A stretch of DNA of 64,000 nucleotides, from assembly GCF_002029255.1 (NCBI RefSeq), contig NZ_MZGT01000020.1, positions 1 through 64,000 on the forward strand, written 5' to 3'. The stretch comes from Clostridium chromiireducens (lineage in GTDB: Bacteria; Bacillota; Clostridia; Clostridiales; Clostridiaceae). This document shows, in pieces, positions 55,968 through 64,000 of this stretch (its first letter is position 1; every line of letters starts with the position of its first letter). The position numbers and the translations under genes were made by a program. Under the pieces are notes generated by a model. The model saw only the letters and a list, made by a program, of their open reading frames with translations. It was not told the DNA's origin and did not search any database.

Positions 55968-57047
55968 ATGAATTTAAAAGAGAAAGTAAAAGAACTTCCT
56001 TCTAGCCCTGGTGTATATCTAATGAAAGATTCTCTTAATAACATTATTTATGTTGGTAAGTCAAAAAACTTAAAGAATAGAGTTGGATCATATTTCATAA
56101 ACTCGAAATCTCATTCTCCTAAAATTATAAAGTTAGTTCAAAATCTTAAGGATTTCGAGTATAGAACCACTGATACAGAATTTGAGGCTTTCTTACTTGA
56201 ATGTGAATTAATAAAAGAAATTAAGCCTGCTTATAATAGGTTAATGAAAAATCCAAAATCTTACTCTTATATTAAAATAATTCTAAACGAAAATTTTCCG
56301 AGTATTGAAACCTCTCATGAATCTAGTAAAACTGATGGAAATATTTATTTTGGACCATATTCAAGAAGAAACCTCGTTGAAAGAGGAATTTATGGATTAA
56401 AAGAATATTTCAAAATACTTTGTAATAACAATTCAAAAAATTCATCCTCTTGCATCAATCATTCTTTAGGCTTATGTATAGGGATGTGTTTTAACCACTC
56501 AGCTTTAGAGGAATACTTAAATATATTAAATAAAATAGTTAAACTCCTCAGTGGAACAGATAACAGTATTCTTGACGAAATGGAATGCATTATGAAGAAT
56601 TCATCAGAAAAATTTGATTTTGAAAATGCTGCTAAATATAGAGATTATATAAATGCAGTAAATTATCTAATTGATAGAATTAATGTTGTTAAATTTACTG
56701 AAAACAACGCAAATATTGCTTTGCTCGAATATTTAGATAATAATAGCTTTAAATTTTTTCTCATTAAAGGAAATAACATGCTTTTTAAAAAGAAGTATTT
56801 TATAAAGGATGCTGATTCAAAAGACTTGAAATCACTCTTAATAAACGAAGTTGTTCGTTGCTTTAATCATGAAAACATTAATTATCCTATCGATATTGGG
56901 AAAGAAGAGATTGATCAATCTCAGATAATATATACATATCTTAAAAGTAAAACTAATGACTGCAATTATGCTGTAATTTCAGATAAGTTGTTAAATTCAC
57001 CAGGCAATATTGATAATGTAATAGCAAATTTATTATCCTTTCATTAA
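55968..57047 (+). CDS. UvrC N-terminal-half protein (GIY-YIG nuclease, Cho-like)
   Basis: This 359-aa protein has the UvrC GIY-YIG domain (SSPGVYLMKDSLNNIIYVGKSKNLKNRVGSYF, about 12-45; TEFEAFLLECELIKEIKPAYN), the middle region (FGPYSRRNLVERGIYGLKEYFKI, CINHSLGLCIGMC) and a UvrB-binding-like helix pair (FDFENAAKYRDYINAV). The C-terminal RNase-H-like nuclease and helix-hairpin-helix domains of full UvrC (about 600 aa) are absent. It would make only the 3' cut, like Cho. A truncated but functional paralogue is more likely than a pseudogene because the frame is intact. ATG at 55968 fits TAGGAG. Confidence 0.8.
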   Translation: MNLKEKVKELPSSPGVYLMKDSLNNIIYVGKSKNLKNRVGSYFINSKSHSPKIIKLVQNLKDFEYRTTDTEFEAFLLECELIKEIKPAYNRLMKNPKSYSYIKIILNENFPSIETSHESSKTDGNIYFGPYSRRNLVERGIYGLKEYFKILCNNNSKNSSSCINHSLGLCIGMCFNHSALEEYLNILNKIVKLLSGTDNSILDEMECIMKNSSEKFDFENAAKYRDYINAVNYLIDRINVVKFTENNANIALLEYLDNNSFKFFLIKGNNMLFKKKYFIKDADSKDLKSLLINEVVRCFNHENINYPIDIGKEEIDQSQIIYTYLKSKTNDCNYAVISDKLLNSPGNIDNVIANLLSFH

Positions 57048-57265
57048 GATTATAAACCTGAGAAAATATGAATATTACAACATTCACAAATATTTTATAT
57101 ATTTCTCAAAAGTGACGAACACGCTTTATATGAGAAATACTAAGCTAACTCTCATTTAAGGATAGAATCATACATTAAGTTGAGTTCTATCTTTTTCTAT
57201 TACATTATTGTATATTATTAATAATAAGTATTTATAAATATATAATTATAATGAGGTGTAAGAAA

Positions 57266-57895
57266 ATGAAAGTATTATTAATTAATGGAAGTCCAAAAGC
57301 TAAAGGATGTACTTATACTGCTTTATGTGAAATAGCAAATGAATTAGAAAAAGAAAATATCGAAACAGAGATTTTCCAAATTGGAAATAAACCTATCAGT
57401 GGATGCATTGGCTGTGGCGGATGTCATAAAAGTGGCGCTGGCAAGTGTGTATATAGTGATGATATTGTAAATGTAGCTTTAGAAAAAGCTAAAGAGGTTG
57501 ATGGTTTGATCTTTGGTTCCCCTGTACATTATGCAGCACCTTCAGGTTCAATCACTTCTTTCTTAGATAGACTCTTTTATGCTAGTGCAGGTTCTTTGGC
57601 ATATAAACCTGGAGCTGCAATTGTGAGTTGTCGTCGTGGTGGTTCAACAGCTGCTTTTGATCAGCTAAACAAATATTTCACTATTTCAAACATGCCAGTT
57701 GTATCTTCTCAATATTGGAACATGGTTCACGGAAATACTCCTGAAGAAGTAAAACAGGATTTAGAAGGGATGCAAACAATGAGACTGCTTGGAAAAAATA
57801 TGGCATGGCTTTTAAAATCTATACAAGCAGGTAAAAATTCTGGATTGTCATTGCCTTATAGAGAACCAAGGGTTGCTACTAACTTCATTAGATAG
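57266..57895 (+). CDS. NADPH-dependent FMN reductase / flavodoxin-like protein
   Basis: This 209-aa flavodoxin-fold protein has KVLLINGSPKAKGCTYTAL (FMN phosphate site), a cysteine motif CIGCGGCHKSGAGKC (about 46-60) and FGSPVHYAAPSGSITSFLDRLFY. The Cys motif resembles the compact 4Fe-4S site of iron-sulfur flavoproteins, though spacing is C-x2-C-x2-C-x7-C. The electron partner is unknown. ATG at 57266 follows GAGGTG; an ATG five codons upstream contains that site. Confidence 0.82.
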   Translation: MKVLLINGSPKAKGCTYTALCEIANELEKENIETEIFQIGNKPISGCIGCGGCHKSGAGKCVYSDDIVNVALEKAKEVDGLIFGSPVHYAAPSGSITSFLDRLFYASAGSLAYKPGAAIVSCRRGGSTAAFDQLNKYFTISNMPVVSSQYWNMVHGNTPEEVKQDLEGMQTMRLLGKNMAWLLKSIQAGKNSGLSLPYREPRVATNFIR

Positions 57896-58004
57896 CAGTT
57901 ATAATTAAGTTTGACTTAGTTTTATACATTAATTCCACTCATCATTATTTCGTAAATAATAGATGAGGCAAGCACTTAGTAATTTTAATTAAAATAAATA
58001 TGAT

Positions 58005-58047
58005 AAAGAGACCTGATATAATGTTTTTACTTTATATCAGGTCTCTT
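58005..58047. terminator. Bidirectional terminator between two convergent genes
   Basis: AAGAGACCTGATATAA and TTATATCAGGTCTCTT (one extra base) form a long stem, with A-rich and T-rich sides. It lies between the convergent FMN reductase and permease genes. Confidence 0.8.
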
Positions 58048-58143
58048 ACTTATTTATAAATTAAAATTAGTCATTATACGCTCTCTACAATCAGCCTTTT
58101 TTAACAGATCCTATAAATAATACATTTAAACCTTCAATCCCCG

Positions 58144-59622
58144 TCAATTTTTGTTGCACTTGTTACATTGATTTTCACAAGATTTATCCTTTTCTTGTTT
58201 CGTACTCTCACTAGTCAACTCTTCTGAGAATTCTGTTGATAACCTAGATTTATATAATTTGGTATTCACATTTGTGTATCTATTCTTATTATTTTCTGAA
58301 CTTCTAAAAAACCTCATTCCTAAATATATTAGTGAAAATAATGCTACCATTATCAACCCTACTATAAGACCTGGTGCCTGATCAGAGATAAGAGGCATAC
58401 TAAAAATAACAACAATCATGCTTATCAGACCGATCCAAGATGTGTATGGATATCCACGCATCTGACATTTTCCGTTTGGAGGACATCCATTTTCTTTACG
58501 AAATCGTATATGTGTAGCCATAATTACTGCATAAGTAAAAAGTAATGCAAATCCACTGGAAGTAACTAAAAACAGATAAATTCTAGGAAATAATAATCCA
58601 AAACCTAGTCCTAGAAGCATAGACAAACCCGAAAATACTATAGCCTTATAAGGAATATCATTTTTATCTTTTAGCCATTTAGGCGCATCACCCTCATCTG
58701 CAAGAGATCTTAACATTCTTGCAATACCAAACATAGATGCAAGAGATGCTGAAAGTATAGCTGTAATTAGTACTAAGTTTATAATATTACCAACCCATGT
58801 AATTCCTATTCTATCAAGTGCCGCAACCATTGGACTTATATTTTCACTTAACTCAGATGTTGGAATTAATGGAAGTAATGCGAGAAGGGAAAGTATATAT
58901 AAACCTACAAGTCCTATAACAGTATAGTTAATTGCTTTTGGAATTGTTTCTGTAGGATTATGTGCTTCTGAAGCTGCTAATCCAATTATCTCAAAACCTG
59001 CATAAGCAAATACTACTATAAGCATCCCTCCAGCAATACCACTTACTCCACGCGGCATAAAAGGCTCTCTAATTAATTCTCCAGCCCCTATAGCTGCTCT
59101 CCCTGGAATTATTCCGATAATTAATAAAAAGGATATGATTATAAATGAAACTATTGCCAGTAACTTTATAGCTGAAAGACCACTAGTCAACTTGCTTAAT
59201 TTATCAGCTCCTAAAAGATTAAGTAAAGTTACACTTACTATAATTATAGTTCCACCTATAGCTATAGATATATTAGGAATCCATTCATTTAATAAAATTG
59301 ATACAGCAGTGGCTTCACTAGACATTGAAAGAACCATTCCAACCCAATAAACCCATCCAACAACAAATCCAGCCCCTGGCCCAAAAGCTTGTGTTGCAAA
59401 AGTTCTAAAAGATCCAGAATGAGGATTTGCAACAGTCATTTCTGATAAAGCATAAAGTATAAAATATACCATTACTCCTGCCAATATGTACGATATTAAA
59501 ATCGATGGTCCTGCCGCATTAATGGCTACAGCTGAACCAAGAAAAAATGACCCTCCTATTATGCTTCCCAGCGCCATCATTGCAATCTGCCATGCAGATA
59601 ATCCTTTGTTTTTTTTCTTCAT
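58144..59622 (-). CDS. APC-family amino acid permease
   Basis: This 492-aa permease has 12 TMs. The AAT-type start LSAWQIAMMALGSIIGGSFFLGSAVAINAAGP and FAYAGFEIIGLAASEAHNPTETIPKAI mark the amino acid transporter family. The substrate is not evident. The cytoplasmic tail (about 440-492) is polar and ends in a cysteine group, CENQCNKCNKN, which is unusual and could bind a metal. GGAGGAGA precedes the ATG. Confidence 0.87.
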   Translation of the reverse strand: MKKKNKGLSAWQIAMMALGSIIGGSFFLGSAVAINAAGPSILISYILAGVMVYFILYALSEMTVANPHSGSFRTFATQAFGPGAGFVVGWVYWVGMVLSMSSEATAVSILLNEWIPNISIAIGGTIIIVSVTLLNLLGADKLSKLTSGLSAIKLLAIVSFIIISFLLIIGIIPGRAAIGAGELIREPFMPRGVSGIAGGMLIVVFAYAGFEIIGLAASEAHNPTETIPKAINYTVIGLVGLYILSLLALLPLIPTSELSENISPMVAALDRIGITWVGNIINLVLITAILSASLASMFGIARMLRSLADEGDAPKWLKDKNDIPYKAIVFSGLSMLLGLGFGLLFPRIYLFLVTSSGFALLFTYAVIMATHIRFRKENGCPPNGKCQMRGYPYTSWIGLISMIVVIFSMPLISDQAPGLIVGLIMVALFSLIYLGMRFFRSSENNKNRYTNVNTKLYKSRLSTEFSEELTSESTKQEKDKSCENQCNKCNKN

Positions 59623-59891
59623 AATATTCTCCTCCGTACTGAAACATCTATAGAAAAAATTAAAAATATTAATATATTCTCTTAATGATGTCTTAAATAA
59701 CTTCTTGAATATTATTCCTCAAAATTCAAAATACATTCTTCAATATTTCATAAATTAAATAAATCAATTTTACATGCAGTGTATCTCCACATCTAATATT
59801 TTATATTGTCTCATTTATTGACCTTTTTATCCATATTATACTATAATTTACTGTATATACTTTTATATTCTATTTGGAGGTTACATTTTAT

Positions 59892-61073
59892 ATGAAAAAT
59901 GAAGATTTTATAAAAATAGCATTAAACTCAAAATTCTATCAAAATAAATTTTATGGATTAAATTTAAATGATTGGAGTGGTATTCCAATTACTACTAAAG
60001 AAGAACTTCGGAAATGTGATGCTTACGATTTAATAGGAACAGATTTTAAGAAGATAGCTACTTATCATGAAACAAGTGGAACTACAGGCACTCCTACTTC
60101 AAGCTGGTACAGTTTCAAAGATTCTGATCAAGAAGCAAAAGTTATTATTAATTCTCATATTAATCTTTCATCTAACGACTTATTGTTAAATAGATTTCCA
60201 TTCGCAATAGCATTGCCACCATTTATTCTTTTTTGGGCGTGTCAAAAAGTTAATGCAGGACATATTGCCGTAGATAAAGCTTCTTCTATTACTCCCATTG
60301 CCAGAGTTATTGAGATAATTCAACGATCTAATCCTTCTATTATCGCTCTCCCACCTGCTGAAGCTGAAATTCTTGCAGAATCAGCATTTCGAAAAGGTAT
60401 TACATTACCAACTCCAAACTTAAGAGCTTTGATTATAGCTGGAGATTTATCTACTTCCACTAGACGAAAATATTTAGAGAAACTTTGGGGCGTTCAAGTT
60501 TTTGATCTCTTTGGATCTACAGAAACTGGAGGTTTATTTATGACCTGCAAAAATGGACAACACCATATAAATCATCCTAACTTGAAAGTAGAAGTTGTAG
60601 ACTCCAATTTTAAACCACTAGGTCATAACCTAAAAGGTCATTGCATACTTTCTTCTGCAAGAGAGGGAATGCCTTTACTAAAATATTTTAATCACGATAT
60701 AGTTGAGATTAAGGACAATTTTAATTGTGATTGCGGAGATAATTCACCTATTCTTATTCATTATGGCAGGGATGATAATGTACTAAATATTAAAGGCATG
60801 GAATTTACTCTTGCAGATATACAAGATATAGTTTACTCTATGCCAATAGTCCCATTTATATGGAAAATTCATGTTTATGATGATAACTTAATTTTTGAAT
60901 ATCAATTGAGCCGAAAGCATTCATCATTAAATTTTGCTAAAGAAGATATCGATAAATATCTATATGATAAATTAAGGGTTCCTGTATACTCTAAGCCTTG
61001 TCAATTAATTACTGATGACGATTTAACTTCAAAACCAATTTTTTCAAAGTTTGGCCATATAGTCAAACACTAA
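59892..61073 (+). CDS. PaaK-like adenylate-forming CoA ligase, substrate unknown
   Basis: This 393-aa ANL enzyme shows AMP-binding loop ETSGTTGTPTSSWYS (about 63-78), DLFGSTETGG and hinge YGRDDNVLNIKGMEF. Cys in TCKNGQHH and CDCGD match the metal-binding positions of some phenylacetate-CoA-ligase relatives. It is shorter than PaaK (about 430 aa). No phenylacetate, quinone or polyketide genes are near, so the acid it activates is unknown. ATG at 59892 follows TTTGGAGG. Confidence 0.78.
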   Translation: MKNEDFIKIALNSKFYQNKFYGLNLNDWSGIPITTKEELRKCDAYDLIGTDFKKIATYHETSGTTGTPTSSWYSFKDSDQEAKVIINSHINLSSNDLLLNRFPFAIALPPFILFWACQKVNAGHIAVDKASSITPIARVIEIIQRSNPSIIALPPAEAEILAESAFRKGITLPTPNLRALIIAGDLSTSTRRKYLEKLWGVQVFDLFGSTETGGLFMTCKNGQHHINHPNLKVEVVDSNFKPLGHNLKGHCILSSAREGMPLLKYFNHDIVEIKDNFNCDCGDNSPILIHYGRDDNVLNIKGMEFTLADIQDIVYSMPIVPFIWKIHVYDDNLIFEYQLSRKHSSLNFAKEDIDKYLYDKLRVPVYSKPCQLITDDDLTSKPIFSKFGHIVKH

Positions 61074-61272
61074 AGTTACACATTTCAATTATAATTACAT
61101 AATAAAAAGTTATTGTATTTTTTAACCTCTTAGCCTTACTTAGAAAGTTTTAAAAATACAATAACTCTTGAATTAATACTCATTATAGAGATAATTTCAA
61201 AATAAACATTGCTCAGAAAATATAAGTATACTTTCATTTTAATAATTTAACTTTATAATCTAATAGATTATA

Positions 61273-62310
61273 CTACTTTTCTATATAATTAATTACATTC
61301 TTTACTATTAGGTTTATTGTTCCATCGCCATTTCTTTGGATCTCAAATTTACTTAAATCATGGTAAGTATCTTCATTAATATATAGATCAATCTGCTTAT
61401 CGATATTAAGTCTAACTCTTTTTAATTTTTTCTCTACCCAAGTTTTATCAACTGCTACCTCTTCATCTAATCCTTGCTGCTTTATATAATTAGAAAAGTC
61501 TTCCTTTACATGTGGCTGTTCCGTGAATAGTTCTGCTGAGAAATTATCGATATTTATAGTATCTTCCTTTTTTAACTTGGTCTTAATAGCAGTTCTAATT
61601 TCTTCTGCTTTTTCTGCATTTTCCGTGATATTCTTTCTAGTCCAGTTTTCAGCTGCTTTCACGAATGTTCTTGTCATATCTCTCTCATTTGTAATTATAC
61701 TTGCTCCCAAGAAAGTATTTATAAAATAATTGGCTCCATATTCATCTTCTTTGCTACTTTTTTGTTTATCTAAAATCATTAGATTATATTTTTCATCTTC
61801 TATAATAGGTTTTATAAAAGCGGCCTTTTGTATTTTTTGACCACTACCTGGAAGACCAGCTATCTGAGGTACTATGCCTATTCCAATTTTGTCATCTTTA
61901 AATTGTACTTCATGGGTAAAGTTTTTAACATAATCCATCTTAAGTATAGCTATCATAGGGCCTTGATCCGTAGTTATTGATGCTATGATTAGATCTCCAG
62001 ATGGAATATTCACATTGCTCTTCATTATAATAAACAGTTGTCTTGCTAGTTCCTTAGATAAGTTCACTAAATTATTATCTACTCCGTTCAAATAATCTTG
62101 CGCAATTTCCTTAACTATATTTCTTTCTAAATTAAATCTTCCATACTTTAGCTCTTCATCTTTTAAACATTTTTCTAGATGCTTATATAAAAAAGCGTAG
62201 ATATCTTCATCTAATTCCAAACTATATTCATTTAAAATAGGTTCTTCTCCATTACTATCTAATATATGAATAACTGCCTCGTTTATATTAATATCATTTA
62301 TATACTCCAT
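61273..62310 (-). CDS. NdpA/YejK-family nucleoid-associated protein
   Basis: This 345-aa protein with the PF04245-type plan shows NEAVIHILDSNGEEPILNEYSLELD at the start, GDLIIASITTDQGPMIAILKMDY, the long mid helical region and the C-terminal FEIQRNGDGTINLIVKNV. Members bind nucleoid DNA; in Firmicutes their role is little known. A long palindrome occupies the DNA directly upstream. Confidence 0.8.
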   Translation of the reverse strand: MEYINDININEAVIHILDSNGEEPILNEYSLELDEDIYAFLYKHLEKCLKDEELKYGRFNLERNIVKEIAQDYLNGVDNNLVNLSKELARQLFIIMKSNVNIPSGDLIIASITTDQGPMIAILKMDYVKNFTHEVQFKDDKIGIGIVPQIAGLPGSGQKIQKAAFIKPIIEDEKYNLMILDKQKSSKEDEYGANYFINTFLGASIITNERDMTRTFVKAAENWTRKNITENAEKAEEIRTAIKTKLKKEDTINIDNFSAELFTEQPHVKEDFSNYIKQQGLDEEVAVDKTWVEKKLKRVRLNIDKQIDLYINEDTYHDLSKFEIQRNGDGTINLIVKNVINYIEK

Positions 62311-62390
62311 ATGTTTTCACCATCCACTTATATTTGTACATTAGATATTATAAACTTTAATGAAATCAAAAAAAAGACTTTAAACTTAGA

Positions 62391-62633
62391 AACTAGAATT
62401 GTAATTTAATCAACCGAAAGGGAAGGTATTCTTTTGCTCGGTTGCTTGAGAAGATAGCTGCGAATTTCTAGCAGTAAAAGTTGCACCCATTCATGCTTGC
62501 TCCTGAGCTAAAACTCAGGACAAGCGTGAACGGAACAACTTTTAATTAAGAAATATCTGCAGCTGTCTTCTCAATGCAACACTCCGCAAAAGAATACCTT
62601 CCCTTTCTAGTGTCTAAATATACATTCTAGTTT
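62391..62633. repeat. Long-form palindrome (element F)
   Basis: Ends AAACTAGAATT / ATTCTAGTTT mirror around TCCTGAGCTAAAACTCAGGA (62501-62520). The arms carry GAAAGGGAAGGTATTCTTTTG, AGATAGCTGC, TAAAAGTTGCACC and GCTTG with mirrors. The left arm by itself folds as CAACCGA...TCGGTTG. It is a close relative of element E. Confidence 0.85.
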
Positions 62634-62681
62634 AGTATGCTTGCCTATAAATATATTTAATACTTAATATGAGGTTTATAC

Positions 62682-62755
62682 AAAAAAGCACTCTATTGCT
62701 CAGTTTTTAGAGAATATCTCTGTAACTCAATACTTTGCAATGGAGTGCCCTTTTT
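62682..62755 (-). terminator. Terminator of the PTS permease gene
   Basis: On the minus strand GCACTCCATTGC (62748-62737) pairs with GCAATAGAGTGC (62699-62688, one wobble), followed by TTTTTTG. It lies about 70 nt past the stop at 62823. Confidence 0.75.
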
Positions 62756-62822
62756 CTTGTTAGGTTTAATGAGTATAAAATTTAAATTGTTGTATATAAA
62801 TTGGAATTGTGAGGCTTAGTTT

Positions 62823-64000
62823 CTATTTGCATAATTTTTTGAATTCATCTGCTACAAATTGTACTTGTGTTCCTACAACAACTTGTAAGCTTGTTTTTCC
62901 AGGTCTTATTACTCCTGATACACCTGCAGATTTAATAACTTTTTCATCTACAACTGCTTGGTCTTTAATTTCTAAACGTAATCTAGTTACACAGTTATCA
63001 ATTGAAACTACGTTTCCTTTTCCTCCAACACCTTTTAAGATGATAGCTGCTACTTGTGTATAATCATTATTTGCTAGTTTTACATTGATTTCTTCACTAT
63101 CTTCATCTTCTCTACCTGGAGTCTTTAAGTTGAATTTAGTTATTGCAAAACGGAATACTACATAATAGATTACACCAAATGCCAATCCTATTGGAATTAT
63201 CATAAGTGGATTTTCAGCCATTGGCGCTTTAAAACTTAAGAACCAGTCTACAAAACCTGCACTAAAGTTAAATCCAGATCTCACTGGTAGTAATGTACAT
63301 ACAACCGCTGAAATTCCTGTTAATCCAGCGTGGATTAAGTATAAGCTAGGAGCTAAGAACATGAATGCAAATTCTAATGGTTCTGTAACACCTGTGAAGA
63401 AAGAAGATATTGCTGCTGCTAATAATAGACCATAAACTGCTTTCTTTCTCTTATCTTTAGCTGTATGATACATAGCTAATGCACCTGCTGGTAATCCAAA
63501 CATCATTACTGGGAAGAATCCAGTCATGTACATACCTGTAGTTCCAAGTGTTCCTTTACCTGACCAGAAGTTACCAAGATCATTGATTCCAGCTACATCA
63601 AACCAGAATACTGAGTTAAGTGCGTGGTGAAGTCCAAATGGTATTAATAATCTATTAAAGAATGCATAAATACCTGAACCGATAGCACCTGTAGATACAA
63701 TTGATTCACCAAAAGCTACTAAAGCTCCATAAACAACAGGCCATATAAAGAATAATATAAGTGCTGCGAAAATTGATGCTGCTGCTGTTACTATTGCAAC
63801 ACATCTTTTACCACTAAAGAAGCCTAATGCATCTGGTAATTTAGTACCTTTAAATCTGTTATAACATGCTGCTCCGATTAAACCTGATAAAATACCGATA
63901 AATTGTGTTTGAATATGACCAAAAGCGGCTGGAACTTCTTTAACATCAATGCCTTTAAACATTGCGACAGCTCCTGGTGCTAATAAAGTTGTAATCATAA
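62823..64000 (-). CDS. nagE: PTS N-acetylglucosamine-type EIICB (5' end outside the window)
   Basis: At least 391 aa are visible; the start is beyond the window. The IIC domain shows FFNRLLIPFGLHHALNSVFWF, MTGFFPVMMFGLPAGALAMY and sugar-site VTEPLEFAFMFLAPSLY. The junction is KFNLKTPGRED, and the IIB domain has the phosphocysteine in IDNCVTRLRLEI. The MTGFFPVMMFGLPA stretch favours the N-acetylglucosamine group over glucose-type PtsG, but specificity is not certain. No IIA domain is attached on the C-terminal side. Confidence 0.8.
   Translation of the reverse strand, partial: MITTLLAPGAVAMFKGIDVKEVPAAFGHIQTQFIGILSGLIGAACYNRFKGTKLPDALGFFSGKRCVAIVTAAASIFAALILFFIWPVVYGALVAFGESIVSTGAIGSGIYAFFNRLLIPFGLHHALNSVFWFDVAGINDLGNFWSGKGTLGTTGMYMTGFFPVMMFGLPAGALAMYHTAKDKRKKAVYGLLLAAAISSFFTGVTEPLEFAFMFLAPSLYLIHAGLTGISAVVCTLLPVRSGFNFSAGFVDWFLSFKAPMAENPLMIIPIGLAFGVIYYVVFRFAITKFNLKTPGREDEDSEEINVKLANNDYTQVAAIILKGVGGKGNVVSIDNCVTRLRLEIKDQAVVDEKVIKSAGVSGVIRPGKTSLQVVVGTQVQFVADEFKKLCK

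Overview
The window is AT-rich, low-GC Firmicute DNA. The gene content suggests an anaerobic, spore-forming, sugar-fermenting Clostridium sensu stricto of the C. beijerinckii / C. butyricum / C. acetobutylicum type. The grounds are two flavodiiron O2-scavenging proteins, a 4Fe-4S L-serine dehydratase, a maltose PTS operon in the order known from C. acetobutylicum, UvsE, strong GGAGG ribosome sites and TTG/GTG starts. The species cannot be fixed from the sequence alone. No rRNA, tRNA, intact insertion sequence, phage gene or CRISPR array was seen.

Layout. About 0.25-4.3 kb (minus): RecQ and a modular cell-wall hydrolase. 4.6-7.7 kb (minus): a GltD-like Fe-S/FAD oxidoreductase, an AEC permease and a small ECF-S-like membrane protein. 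7.8-12.9 kb (minus): an ABC exporter operon (ATPase, FtsX-type permease, HlyD-type adaptor, TetR) whose promoter carries two TetR-type palindromes. 13.2-20.7 kb (minus): AlkC, a flavodiiron-rubredoxin-reductase fusion, UvsE with a PrmA-like methyltransferase, and a second stand-alone flavodiiron protein. 20.8-21.6 kb: a badly decayed chemotaxis receptor. 21.7-26.0 kb (minus): the maltose PTS operon with its RpiR regulator. 26.3-31.4 kb (minus): thiamine synthesis and salvage, thiW-thiD-thiC-thiM-thiE, under a TPP riboswitch and terminator.

32-39.4 kb (minus) is the most striking region. It holds two NapH/NosR-like membrane Fe-S proteins carrying one and three covalent-FMN domains, their flavin transferase ApbE, and an OmpR-type two-component system. 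The promoters in front of apbE and in front of the single-FMN gene carry the same array of four 11-bp direct repeats at the same distance from the -10 box. This predicts that both are controlled by one OmpR/PhoB-type regulator, most simply the neighbouring one.

39.6-45.7 kb: an ABM-domain monooxygenase-like protein, sdaAB/sdaAA, a TGS-like nucleoside kinase, and a DUF421-DUF4363 pair preceded by a 41-bp tandem repeat. 46.1-54.5 kb (plus): a complete ornithine/arginine cluster argG-H-C-J-B-D-F with a strong promoter, ATGCAT-type inverted repeats (probable ArgR sites) and a hairpin in almost every intergenic gap. 55-64 kb: lepB, a UvrC N-terminal-half protein, an FMN reductase, an amino-acid permease, a PaaK-like ligase, a nucleoid-associated protein and a NagE-type PTS permease cut by the window end.

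Many intergenic gaps carry a family of long near-palindromes. They have shared ends (TTAAAGGTATTGTG and variants), a short form of about 110 bp, and long forms of about 200-340 bp in which a second palindrome sits inside the ATATAT centre of the first. No transposase is linked to them in the window.
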